From NCBI GenBank assembly GCA_036401335.1, contig DASWVC010000439.1, positions 1 through 19,298 of the forward strand: 19,298 nt of DNA, given 5' to 3'. Shown one piece after another: positions 1 to 7,286 of the stretch. This DNA comes from DASWVC01 sp036401335 (GTDB lineage: Bacteria > Verrucomicrobiota > Verrucomicrobiia > Chthoniobacterales > JAFAMB01). The translations under genes were made by a program, and so were the position numbers. Position 1 is the first letter of the stretch; each line of letters opens with the position of its first letter. Below the pieces are notes generated by a model. It was not told the DNA's origin. It made no database searches and saw nothing but the letters and a program-made list of their open reading frames with translations.

Positions 1-3
1 ATA

Positions 4-17
4 CCTGCCGCGGCAGG
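4..17. terminator. Perfect 14-bp palindrome downstream of the MFS gene
   Basis: CCTGCCGCGGCAGG is a perfect inverted repeat lying about 40 bp past the stop codon of the minus-strand MFS gene. It could fold as a transcript-end hairpin. There is no clear U-tract after it on the minus strand, so a rho-independent terminator is only a possibility. Confidence 0.3.
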
Positions 18-58
18 TTGCGGACCAGCCTTATCCGGCCAACGCGGATTTGCAACGC

Positions 59-1525
59 CTAACCTGTGTCCTCACGGCCGCTTTCTTTGGCTGCGCGGGT
101 CGCAGCCGCCCCTTCAGAAGGGCGGTGCGCGTGCCCGCTCACTTCCGCCCCGGCGTCGGGCTTCAATCCGAAACAATCTATGGTCGCCGCCAGCGCGGCC
201 AAACCGGCACAACCAAACGCAATGTGAAAATCCGTCAACACGCCTCCATGGTTGCCACGTAAAAACGGCGCAAGCCGAAGGGCAATGGCACCGAATGCGA
301 CCCCCATCCCCATCGCCATTTGTCCTAACATGCTCGCCAGGGTGTTGGCCCCGGTCATCAGGAGGGGCGGCACATCGGCAAAGTTGAGGGTGTTCAAAGC
401 CGTGAACTGCATCGATCGGAACAGGCCGCCGGCAAAAAGCACGACGAGGATCACCGGCCGGGGCGTGTTCGGAAACAGCGTTCCGCAGGCAAACAATGAC
501 ACCGCCGCGAGCACTCCGTTGCCGATGAGGGTGGTGCGGAAGCCAAACCGTCGCAACACCCCTGAGGTGGCGGGTTTCATGCCGAGGTTTCCAGCGAAGA
601 CGGCCAGAACCAGCAAACCGGATTGAAACGCGTCGAGGTGGAAGCCGACCTGGAACATCAGCGGGAGGAGGAACGGCACCGTGCTGATGGCCATCCGCGA
701 CAGGGAACCTCCCTGGACCGTGACCCGGAACGTGGGCACCTGGAGGGCCCGGAAATCAAGCAGCGGATGGGGGGTGCGATGTGCATGCCACACCGCCACG
801 GCCCCGCAAACCAAACTGCCGGTGAGGGGCAGGCCGGCGGTCCACCACACACCGCTCCCCTGTTGTCCAAGCACCTCCAGTCCGTGCATCAGGCCCGCGC
901 AGGCCGCACCGATGAGGATAAAGCCGATCCAATCGAAAGCTTTCTTTTCTTCTGGCCGCGCATTGGGAATGAGGATGGCGGTCAGGAAAACGCCTAAAAT
1001 CCCGAGTGGAACATTCAGGAAAAAGATCCAGCGCCAGGATAAGTAGGTGGTGATAAAGCCGCCGACGGGCGGACCTAAAATCGGAGCTGCCAGTCCTGGC
1101 CATGTAAGGTAGGCGATGGCGCGCATGAGCTCGGATTTCTCCGTGCTGCGCAGCACGGCCAACCGCCCCACTGGCACCATTAACGCGCCTGCCACGCCCT
1201 GCAGGATGCGAGCGCCAACAAACTCCGGCAGGCCGTTGCTGAGCCCACAAAGTGCAGAAGCCAAGGTAAAAACAGCGATGGCCCAGCCAAACACGGTACG
1301 GGTGCCGAACCGGTCCGCCACCCAACCGCTGATCGGGATAAAGACGGCAAGGGTCAACAGGTAAGCGGTCAGGCCGACGTTAAGGTCCACCGGGCTGCGG
1401 CCGAAGGACCGGGCCATTTGCGGCAGGGCGGTGGCAATGACGGTGCCGTCAAGGTTCTCCATAAAGAAGGCGCCTGCCACCAGCAGGGTGATCACGAGGG
1501 GATGTTTGGTGGCGGAAAGGGACAT
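59..1525 (-). CDS. DHA2-type MFS drug/proton antiporter
   Basis: This encodes a 488-residue inner-membrane transporter of the major facilitator superfamily, DHA2 (EmrB/QacA) type, which usually has 14 membrane segments and exports drugs or other toxic compounds against protons. The sequence shows an N-terminal helix with the DHA2-typical LDGTVIATALP stretch, the cytoplasmic loop motif GWVADRFGTR, and the SWRWIFFLNVPLG motif that ends the sixth helix. It is hydrophobic throughout, with a hydrophilic tail of about 45 residues. The reading frame stays open for 160 more codons upstream, but that part is hydrophilic, Arg-rich and lies over the neighbouring DUF4337 gene. The ATG giving MSLSATKHP is therefore the better start. 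No Shine-Dalgarno sequence precedes it. No EmrA-like adaptor is adjacent, so the substrate is unknown. Confidence 0.88.
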   Translation of the reverse strand: MSLSATKHPLVITLLVAGAFFMENLDGTVIATALPQMARSFGRSPVDLNVGLTAYLLTLAVFIPISGWVADRFGTRTVFGWAIAVFTLASALCGLSNGLPEFVGARILQGVAGALMVPVGRLAVLRSTEKSELMRAIAYLTWPGLAAPILGPPVGGFITTYLSWRWIFFLNVPLGILGVFLTAILIPNARPEEKKAFDWIGFILIGAACAGLMHGLEVLGQQGSGVWWTAGLPLTGSLVCGAVAVWHAHRTPHPLLDFRALQVPTFRVTVQGGSLSRMAISTVPFLLPLMFQVGFHLDAFQSGLLVLAVFAGNLGMKPATSGVLRRFGFRTTLIGNGVLAAVSLFACGTLFPNTPRPVILVVLFAGGLFRSMQFTALNTLNFADVPPLLMTGANTLASMLGQMAMGMGVAFGAIALRLAPFLRGNHGGVLTDFHIAFGCAGLAALAATIDCFGLKPDAGAEVSGHAHRPSEGAAATRAAKESGREDTG

Positions 1526-1647
1526 CAAAGGAGAGCTGGCAAGGTTTGGGAACTGCAGGGTAAAGCGTCTGGGCGCAAACACTGCCCATTCGCGGCGTGC
1601 GGCCTTTGCGGCCGCTTCACCGAAGGTAAACAGGCCGGCAAATCCCG

Positions 1648-2199
1648 TTAGAACAACCGCCCGTAGGTGAGGATTCCTTGCGCCAGGAGGCAAATGCCGA
1701 CCGCCGCGAAACCCAAGCTGATGAACCAGAAAAGGCGTCGCCGAACCAACACGGAGATGGCCGATACGGCGATGGCCACCTGAAACATGGTGACGCTCCG
1801 CGCAAAGATGCTGTGGGATGTAAGGTGCAACGCAGCGCCGGTTTGCTTCTCCTCGGCCGCCTTCTTGATTTCGCTTTGCTCTTCGTCGTACCGCTTCAGC
1901 TTCTCGGCATCGCCGGGTTGAGGGGTGTGCCCGAGGGCTTGTAACAGCTCGGATTTGGAGGACAACACCGCCGATTTTACGCCCTTGGCCTGGTAGTAGC
2001 CCCACTGGTCGGATGCCGCCAACTGATCAATCATGGCTTCGTTGGCATGATGCCCGGCCAGTAAGGAGGCAATTGCGGCCAAGGTCGCAATCAACGCGGA
2101 ACTAAGGGCAACCCAGAGCACCCAGGGCTCCATCGCATGCTCGGCGTGATGGTGGATCTCTTCGTGAATCGTTTCGAGAGGGACTTCAGGGTCTTCCAT
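1648..2199 (-). CDS. DUF4337 domain-containing membrane protein
   Basis: This 183-residue protein resembles the DUF4337 family, whose function is unknown. It starts with an acidic, His-rich stretch (IHEEIHHHAEHA) and then a membrane segment at about residues 27-48. A hydrophilic region follows (about 50-125) with Gln, Lys and Glu-rich helices and the WGYYQAKGVK motif typical of the family. Two further membrane segments lie near the C terminus (about 133-150 and 157-178). The arrangement implies a small inner-membrane protein with a central soluble loop. It lies upstream of the MFS gene on the same strand with a 122-bp gap, so co-transcription is possible but not shown. The family assignment is from recall of its pattern. 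Confidence 0.75.
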   Translation of the reverse strand: MEDPEVPLETIHEEIHHHAEHAMEPWVLWVALSSALIATLAAIASLLAGHHANEAMIDQLAASDQWGYYQAKGVKSAVLSSKSELLQALGHTPQPGDAEKLKRYDEEQSEIKKAAEEKQTGAALHLTSHSIFARSVTMFQVAIAVSAISVLVRRRLFWFISLGFAAVGICLLAQGILTYGRLF

Positions 2200-2327
2200 T
2201 TGCGAAAGAAGTTTCGGGACCTCCCATTACCAGAATTCCTGGCCCTAAACAAGTAACGGCTGGGTCCGTCGCCCGGAACCCGGGAGGGGCGATTCCCTAC
2301 CGAACGGGCGTGACTAGTGGAATGGGG

Positions 2328-3626
2328 TCAGCCCATCCAGACGGGTTGGCCGGTGTTTTCCAACACCGATCCCCAAAGGTCGCCATCCGGGTCGATCCGG
2401 CGCCGCCCCTGGGTAACCATTTCCAAAGGGATGTGCACAAACGAACCGTGCCAACGCCCGATCAACATGTTTGTCCGCCCACTCATCGCCGCGTGCACCG
2501 CGTTCTGGGCGAGGCGCGAGCAGTAGACGTTGTCCTGCGGGGAGGCCGGAACGCTCCGGATGGTGTAGCTCGGATCGATGTACTTCAAGTTGATTTCCAT
2601 TCGCCGGGAAGCGAAAAACCCGCTGATGCGCTCACGCAGGAACGTTCCGATGTCGCTCAACCGGCGGTTACCGGAAGCGTCGGTGTCGGTATCCACCTGC
2701 ATCAGGTCTTGTCCCGCCCCTTCCGCAACCACGATGAGGGCGTGTTTCCGGTTTGCGACGCGGTGGCGAAGTGTCTCCAAAAGGCCCCGCGCACCCTCTA
2801 ACCGGAAGGGAACTTCCGGGATCAGGCAGAAATCTGCATGTTGCCCGGCCAACGCTGCAAAACAGGCTATAAATCCCGAGTGGCGCCCCATTAACTTGAC
2901 GAGACCAACCCCGTTGACGGCGCCGCTTGCCTCGACGTAAGCGCATGAAACCGCTTTAACCGCCTCGGCGAAAGCCGTCTCGAACCCGAAGCTCTTGTCG
3001 AGGTACATAATGTCGTTGTCGATCGTCTTCGGAATCCCGATTACCGCTTTGCGCAAGCCCCGCTTCCGGATTTCCTGAGTGATGCCCAAACCGCCTTTCA
3101 TCGTGCCATCGCCACCGATGATGAAAAGAATGTCTACCTCCAGTTCTTCCAGGTGATCAACCATTTCGCCGACGTCCTGCGGTCCCCGCGAACTGCCAAG
3201 GATCGTGCCGCCGAAGTTATGAATGGTCGACACCGACTCCGGCCGGAGGGTAATCGGAACATGACCGTACCGGGGGTTAAGGCCTTCGTACCCGTACCGC
3301 ATCCCATAGATGCGGGTGACGCCATGCCGTGGGTACAATTCCATGACGATGCCCCGGATGATGTCGTTAACCCCGGGACACAACCCGCCACACGTCACGA
3401 TGGCGGCAGTGGTTTTCGGCGGATCGAAAAAGATGTGTTCGCGCGGGCCTGCCAGTTCGAAGCTCAGGGGCGTTTCGCCACGATTCAAAGCGCCGGTGAT
3501 GCCTTCCAGCGAATCGTCGTAGAGAATGCGGTGCCGCTCTGTTTTCCACTTCTCGACCCCGTATTGCCGATGCCGCAACGGCGAGACAAAACGGCATTCC
3601 CCAAGTGACTCGGTGAGCACTTCCAT
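2328..3626 (-). CDS. 6-phosphofructokinase (PfkA superfamily, long plant/trypanosome-like type)
   Basis: This 432-residue cytosolic enzyme should phosphorylate fructose 6-phosphate to fructose 1,6-bisphosphate in glycolysis. Visible motifs are TCGGLCPG (78-85) and GGDGT (169-173) in the nucleotide-binding region, PKTIDND (197-203) with the catalytic Asp pair D201/D203, and MGRHSGF for sugar phosphate binding. It is about 110 residues longer than E. coli PfkA, mostly from an N-terminal extension of some 70 residues. The two residues that separate phosphate donors are Gly172 (ATP-type; PPi enzymes have Asp) and Lys198 (in PPi enzymes and in plant and trypanosome ATP enzymes). This combination fits an ATP-dependent enzyme of the group containing plant and trypanosome PFKs. 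Dependence on ATP is inferred, not proven. The gene stands alone between the DUF4337 gene and the cell-wall block. Confidence 0.9.
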   Translation of the reverse strand: MEVLTESLGECRFVSPLRHRQYGVEKWKTERHRILYDDSLEGITGALNRGETPLSFELAGPREHIFFDPPKTTAAIVTCGGLCPGVNDIIRGIVMELYPRHGVTRIYGMRYGYEGLNPRYGHVPITLRPESVSTIHNFGGTILGSSRGPQDVGEMVDHLEELEVDILFIIGGDGTMKGGLGITQEIRKRGLRKAVIGIPKTIDNDIMYLDKSFGFETAFAEAVKAVSCAYVEASGAVNGVGLVKLMGRHSGFIACFAALAGQHADFCLIPEVPFRLEGARGLLETLRHRVANRKHALIVVAEGAGQDLMQVDTDTDASGNRRLSDIGTFLRERISGFFASRRMEINLKYIDPSYTIRSVPASPQDNVYCSRLAQNAVHAAMSGRTNMLIGRWHGSFVHIPLEMVTQGRRRIDPDGDLWGSVLENTGQPVWMG

Positions 3627-3717
3627 TGAGGCCGAAAGAAAAGAGCAGGTTTAAGGCCACAGCAAGCACGAAAATTAGCACCAACGGCTGTTGCTGAGCC
3701 CTGAAGCAATGCACCCC

Positions 3718-3733
3718 GGCGGCTCGGGCCGCC
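3718..3733. terminator. GC-rich hairpin after the cell-wall/proteasome block
   Basis: GGCGGC-TCGG-GCCGCC forms a perfect 6-bp stem with a four-base loop. It sits 55 bp past the stop codon of the peptidoglycan-binding gene and about 90 bp before the phosphofructokinase start, both on the minus strand. It could end the upstream transcript. No U-tract follows. Confidence 0.3.
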
Positions 3734-3787
3734 AGCAGCGCCGGTCTAAACGGAACTCAGCCGTTTGATCCTTACGTTCACCAACTT

Positions 3788-4540
3788 TCAGTTAATCCAA
3801 ACGCCCCGATAGACCCTGCGAGGCGGGCGACGCTCAAACCCGGGATTGTCGTCATCGCTGAACCGGGAGGGCGGGCCGTACCGTTGCCCGGGCAGGAGTT
3901 GCAGCTCGTTGAGGGTAGCCTGGTCGAGGCGGGCCGTAACCGGCAGATTCTCGTCCTGTTGAAAACGCGCGATGGCATCGACGGTAGCGGGACCAGGCTG
4001 TCCGTCCACTTCCCCGAAGTAGAACCTGCGCCGGGCGAGTTGCCCTTGAGCGGCATAAATCAGATTTTCCTGAACCTGCCACGGTGCCCCCTCGTAGACA
4101 GTTCCGATCAGGAGGGACGACAGGCCCGGACGGCTGCTCTGGGAAGCGCCGGCATCCGGCAACCCCGGAGGAGCGGCGTATCCCCTTGGCTCCAAGGGTT
4201 CGCCCCGTTCCGGCCTTGGATCACGGTCATACCCGTATGGACGCGGGGTTGTGTCGCCTCCTGACTTTGGTTCAACTTGTCTGGGGGCCTGGGGAGCTGC
4301 GCGCGGAGAAAGGCCCATCGCTCGGAGCGTCTCATCGTTCACCTCGCCCGTTACCCGCAGACCGTACCGGATCTGGTACCGACGCAGGGCCGCAGCCGTC
4401 TCCGGCCCGGGCTGGCCGCTGACGTCGCCGTAATAAAATCCCTGGTCTTTAAGTTTCTGTTGCAATGCCCGGGTGGAATCGTCAGCCCACGCGGTACCCA
4501 CGGCAAAAAACAACAGCCACAATATACAGGGTGCTTTCAT
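3788..4540 (-). CDS. Exported protein with two peptidoglycan-binding domains
   Basis: This 250-residue protein has a signal peptide (hydrophobic MKAPCILWLLFFAVGTAWA, predicted cut after residue 19) and two PG_binding_1-type three-helix modules. The first spans about residues 22-73 (GFYYGDVSGQPGPETAAALRR), the second about 155-210, with the parallel motif RRFYFGEVDGQPGPATVDAI. The linker is rich in Pro, Arg and Gly. Such modules anchor proteins to cell-wall peptidoglycan, and no catalytic domain is visible here. Its start lies 8 bp after the stop of the amidase gene, so the two are almost certainly co-transcribed. It may help place or regulate the amidase at the wall, which is an inference from context. 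The matching motifs suggest internal duplication. Confidence 0.85.
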   Translation of the reverse strand: MKAPCILWLLFFAVGTAWADDSTRALQQKLKDQGFYYGDVSGQPGPETAAALRRYQIRYGLRVTGEVNDETLRAMGLSPRAAPQAPRQVEPKSGGDTTPRPYGYDRDPRPERGEPLEPRGYAAPPGLPDAGASQSSRPGLSSLLIGTVYEGAPWQVQENLIYAAQGQLARRRFYFGEVDGQPGPATVDAIARFQQDENLPVTARLDQATLNELQLLPGQRYGPPSRFSDDDNPGFERRPPRRVYRGVWIN

Positions 4541-4548
4541 GCTTTCCG

Positions 4549-5355
4549 TTACGATCTGGGTGAATTGAGATTTGCACTCTCCAATTCTACGCTTCGCCGC
4601 GGGCTCATGCTCGTACGGTAGCTAAAAATGCCGTCGGCCACGGCTGCCGCCAGGCTCGCTCGGAACACCGGACTGTTTAATTTCCGGGCCTCTTCCGGAT
4701 TCGTTAAGTAACCGCATTCGATCAGTAAAGCCGGTATGGAAAGGTTGCGGATCACGAAAAAATTGGCACTCTTTGTGGGCCGACGATCGCACCGCAACCG
4801 CGAGGTGAGGCTGTCACGGATTGAGCCGGCCAGCTGTTCTTCTGCATCAGCAAGCGGCTGTAGGCCGGTTGCGGTTAAAATAAGGGTCGGCTCGGCATCG
4901 CCTTTTTGTTGGGCTCGATAAAGTTCAATGCCGTGTGCCGCCGGGTTGTCCGCGTAGTTGCAGTGAAGGCTAAGAAAAATGGCTCCGGGTACCGTGCGGG
5001 CGAAATTTACCCGCTCGACCAAAGAAACGTATTCGTCGGTGGTGCGGGTTAATACGGTGGTCAACCCACGGCTGCGCAGCTCCGCGGCAAGGGCTTCTGC
5101 CAAGCTCAGGGTGATTGTCTTTTCCTGCAGCCCGCGCCCGATGGCGCCAGAATCTACGCCGCCATGACCCGGGTCAAGAATGACGATGCCAAAGTTGCCG
5201 GAGAGCAACCGATGAGGCTCAACCGGTAAAGGCCTGGCCGGAGGTCCGTTCGGAGCCCACCAGAGGAACTGCCAAACCGTCAGCGCGACCAGTCCCAGGC
5301 CAACCCAGGGACAGAGGCAGCGGAGCCATGCCCGCAAAACCGCAGAGAGTTGCAT
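4549..5355 (-). CDS. N-acetylmuramoyl-L-alanine amidase (Amidase_3 family)
   Basis: This 268-residue zinc hydrolase cleaves the amide bond between N-acetylmuramic acid and the stem peptide of peptidoglycan, as in cell separation and wall turnover. An N-terminal membrane segment (about residues 17-33) anchors or exports it. The catalytic domain runs from about 56 to 250. The expected zinc ligands and catalytic residues are present: His64 in DPGHGG, Glu78, His131 in SLHCN, and Glu213 in LIECGYLTN. No AMIN or LysM domain is fused to it. The gene begins 24 bp after prcA stops and ends 8 bp before the peptidoglycan-binding gene, placing it in the same probable operon as the proteasome. Catalytic competence is well supported; the physiological role is inferred. 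Confidence 0.93.
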   Translation of the reverse strand: MQLSAVLRAWLRCLCPWVGLGLVALTVWQFLWWAPNGPPARPLPVEPHRLLSGNFGIVILDPGHGGVDSGAIGRGLQEKTITLSLAEALAAELRSRGLTTVLTRTTDEYVSLVERVNFARTVPGAIFLSLHCNYADNPAAHGIELYRAQQKGDAEPTLILTATGLQPLADAEEQLAGSIRDSLTSRLRCDRRPTKSANFFVIRNLSIPALLIECGYLTNPEEARKLNSPVFRASLAAAVADGIFSYRTSMSPRRSVELESANLNSPRS

Positions 5356-5379
5356 AGGTGCCGGTCTGGCCGGCCGGGG

Positions 5380-6156
5380 TTACCCATCCCGAAAAGGCGC
5401 AAGCAATGGTTCGATTGCTTCAGGCGAGACCGGGGCAAACGTAATGCGTGCTTTACGTTCCAGGACCGCTGCCTCCGGAGTAAAATTGCTTAAGGACGCA
5501 CGGAGAAAGGTTTTCAGCGTGTCGTCGTCCGCCATTTCTTTATGGTCTTCATCGGCGGCGTAGCGGCCCACGCCCCAGGCTTGGATAGCGATGGTCAACG
5601 CATCGTCCAGCGACGATGCCGGACGGGTACGGAGGTATTGTTCGACCTGCTGGGTAGCTTGCTTGGTCCCAGCGATCACGCCGAAAGAGTCGCGTTTACT
5701 GCCGATCCCCATGCTGCTGGCGTGCATCGTCCCATCGTAATCCAGGCGGATAAACAGGTCCCGCTCCGGGGTATCGGCAACCTCGGCGAAAAGCACGCGC
5801 GCCAAGTAAGGCGCGCCGTAGATCTGTTCAAAGGCCTGCTTCAACGTGGGACTGAAGGTGTAATTCGCCATGCGGCGGAGAGACACGTCGGCGGCCGACC
5901 GGGTAAAACCCTCGCCGCTGGCAAGTTCAATGGCCGACATCCGCAGGCGTTCCAGGTCTCCTGGGTGGCCGATGCCGCCCATCGCAATGCGGTCGTAGAC
6001 CTCAAAGATCTTGCGGCGATCCCGTCCGAACGTGAGCAGGAGCTGGCCTTCAGGAAAGCTGATCCCGATAGTCGGGCTGCCATTTGAGAGCTCGTTTTCA
6101 ATGTACTCTCGCCGGTTAGCGACGGCTTCGACCCAACGAAAAGGTTCGTCGATCAT
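5380..6156 (-). CDS. prcA: 20S proteasome alpha-type subunit
   Basis: This 258-residue protein matches bacterial proteasome alpha subunits (PrcA), the seven-membered outer rings that gate the proteolytic chamber. Colinear family features include an N-terminal helix (residues 5-22, WVEAVANRREYIENELSNG), then ISFPEGQLLLTFGRDRRKIFEVYDRIAMGGIGHPGDLERLR, which matches the PrcA segment around ISELYDRVGFAAAGKFNEFDNLR. Next come the SLRRMANYTFSPTLKQAFEQI helix region and RLDYDGTM. The N-terminal threonine nucleophile of beta subunits is absent, as expected for alpha. The start codon overlaps the prcB stop as ATGA, implying translational coupling and equal expression. The partner ATPase ring (Mpa/ARC) is not in the window. 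Overall identity to actinobacterial PrcA looks low, so the call rests on the pairing with prcB and UBact as well as on the motifs. Confidence 0.9.
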   Translation of the reverse strand: MIDEPFRWVEAVANRREYIENELSNGSPTIGISFPEGQLLLTFGRDRRKIFEVYDRIAMGGIGHPGDLERLRMSAIELASGEGFTRSAADVSLRRMANYTFSPTLKQAFEQIYGAPYLARVLFAEVADTPERDLFIRLDYDGTMHASSMGIGSKRDSFGVIAGTKQATQQVEQYLRTRPASSLDDALTIAIQAWGVGRYAADEDHKEMADDDTLKTFLRASLSNFTPEAAVLERKARITFAPVSPEAIEPLLAPFRDG

Positions 6157-6950
6157 GAATTCCCAAACTGGTAAAGCTCAGCCAACTGGGTGTCGGGCAG
6201 CGTGCGAATGCCCTGTGCGTTGACCACCTTTAAGATTGGATAGATTTTGCCCGCGCGGTCCACGCCGCCCGTGGCGGTGTCGGCCTCGGCGGCCGTATCC
6301 AATGCCTGCAAGGCCAGTCGAACCGCAGACGTTTCGTCCAGTTCCCGGACGGGGCCGTTGCCCCAGCGGTTCTGGTAGTACAACACGCTACGGACAGCGG
6401 GAGAACCGGAGCCGCTGGCCGCGTAGTCGGCGGCCTCAAACTGCGCGCCCATGGCGTCGTAAAAATAAACCTTGGCCGGATCGGAACTGCCGTGGTCGTA
6501 CGTCGCGAAGAGAGGAACCACCACCCCGACACCTTGCATGACCATGCCCAAGTTATCGCGCAGCAACTTGGAAAGCGCTCGCACCTTGCCTTCAACGCTC
6601 ATCTCCTGCAACTGACTGCGCCGGTAGTACTGAAACGAATGCTCCAGGACACGGGCCATCTCCCACGCCGTCGCCGGCGCACCCGCGATGGCCATAACGG
6701 AGCTGCGATCAATTTCCAAAACCTTGTCCGCGCGATCGTACATGACGATATTGCCCGCAGTTGCGCGGCGGTCACCGGCAACCAGCACGCCATCCCGGAA
6801 CTTGAAAGCCAGGATGGTTGTGGCTTGCACCTCAACCGGCGCGCCGCCCTGCGGCGGCCCGACCGGCGTCACCGGAGGCAACCAGCCTTGGCTGCGAAGC
6901 AATGAGACGAAATCGCGCGGAGCGCCCTCAGGGCGTTGCGTGAAATCCAT
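6153..6950 (-). CDS. prcB: 20S proteasome beta-type catalytic subunit
   Basis: This 265-residue protein is the proteolytic subunit of a bacterial 20S proteasome, an Ntn hydrolase made as a precursor with a propeptide. The propeptide is residues 1-43 and Thr44 is the predicted catalytic Thr1 exposed by autocleavage. Asp60 and Lys76 fall exactly at the Asp17 and Lys33 positions, within GDRRATAGN and RADKV. GSGSP and DTATGGVD match the active-site Ser region and the SATGGPD segment of mycobacterial PrcB. The residue before Thr44 is Ala rather than the usual Gly, which is unusual for an autocleavage site. The gene starts one base after the UBact stop and overlaps prcA by four bases. It should stack as two inner heptameric rings between PrcA rings. 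Confidence 0.95.
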   Translation of the reverse strand: MDFTQRPEGAPRDFVSLLRSQGWLPPVTPVGPPQGGAPVEVQATTILAFKFRDGVLVAGDRRATAGNIVMYDRADKVLEIDRSSVMAIAGAPATAWEMARVLEHSFQYYRRSQLQEMSVEGKVRALSKLLRDNLGMVMQGVGVVVPLFATYDHGSSDPAKVYFYDAMGAQFEAADYAASGSGSPAVRSVLYYQNRWGNGPVRELDETSAVRLALQALDTAAEADTATGGVDRAGKIYPILKVVNAQGIRTLPDTQLAELYQFGNS

Positions 6951-6951
6951 C

Positions 6952-7128
6952 TTATTGACCCGTCCGTTGCCGGTAGCGCTTCGACTGGTTGGGGTCGACC
7001 TTACGCATGCGTTTCAACAGATCCTTCGTATCGGGCCTGGACACGTCAGGCGAACGAGGACCCTCGCCATCCCCTTGCTTAGGTTCCCAGGGTGCAGGCG
7101 CCGGTGGTTTTTGCGTCCTTTCGGGCAT
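6952..7128 (-). CDS. ubact: UBact/Pup-like protein modifier (58 aa)
   Basis: This short gene encodes a 58-residue, charged, probably disordered polypeptide of the UBact family, the Pup-like modifier of Gram-negative proteasome systems. It begins MPERTQKPP, has a Pro/Gly-rich middle and the family-like core SRPDTKDLLKRMRKVDP (30-46), and ends RYRQRTGQ. In the Pup pathway the C-terminal residue must be Glu to be ligated to a substrate lysine. Here it is Gln58, so deamidation by a Dop-type enzyme is predicted, as with mycobacterial Pup. The start is fixed: an in-frame TAG lies three codons before the ATG and no other start codon intervenes. The stop is one base from the prcB ATG, matching the pup-prcB-prcA order of known operons. 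It has no Cys and no fold-forming hydrophobic core. Family membership is from recalled motifs plus synteny. Confidence 0.93.
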   Translation of the reverse strand: MPERTQKPPAPAPWEPKQGDGEGPRSPDVSRPDTKDLLKRMRKVDPNQSKRYRQRTGQ

Positions 7129-7134
7129 GATCCC

Positions 7135-7163
7135 AAACTACCGGTTCCGGCCGCAGAAAGCAA
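7135..7163 (-). promoter_or_regulatory. Weak candidate promoter just before UBact
   Basis: On the minus strand TTGCTT (7163-7158) and TAGTTT (7140-7135) are separated by 17 bp. Each matches only three of six consensus bases. If used, transcription would start at or next to the UBact ATG, giving a leaderless message, which would agree with the absence of a clear ribosome-binding site. Confidence 0.22.
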
Positions 7164-7230
7164 CTCCCGGGCATGCTTGCGCCTGACCTGGTTCGGGCCG
7201 TCAGGGGCCGGGTGCGTGGTCCGTCCACAC

Positions 7231-7253
7231 GGGAATGCCGCAGCCGGCATCCC
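7231..7253. terminator. Imperfect hairpin between the LysM gene and UBact
   Basis: GGGAATGCCG and CGGCATCCC pair with one bulged A around a four-base loop. The hairpin lies 34 bp past the LysM gene stop and about 100 bp before UBact. It may separate the two transcripts. There is no U-tract on the minus strand. Confidence 0.3.
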
Positions 7254-7286
7254 GGGCCCGAACGGCCGCGCCCGTCCCGTCTGCCT

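Noticed and set aside
1526..2005. 160-codon N-terminal extension of the MFS transporter frame
   Set aside because: It overlaps the DUF4337 gene in another frame, is Arg-rich and hydrophilic, and shows no domain. The ATG at 1525 directly before the first membrane helix gives a normal DHA2 length.
3367..3714. Minus-strand frame with a hydrophobic start in the gap upstream of phosphofructokinase
   Set aside because: The hydrophobic stretch is short, and the rest is an out-of-frame reading of the phosphofructokinase gene.
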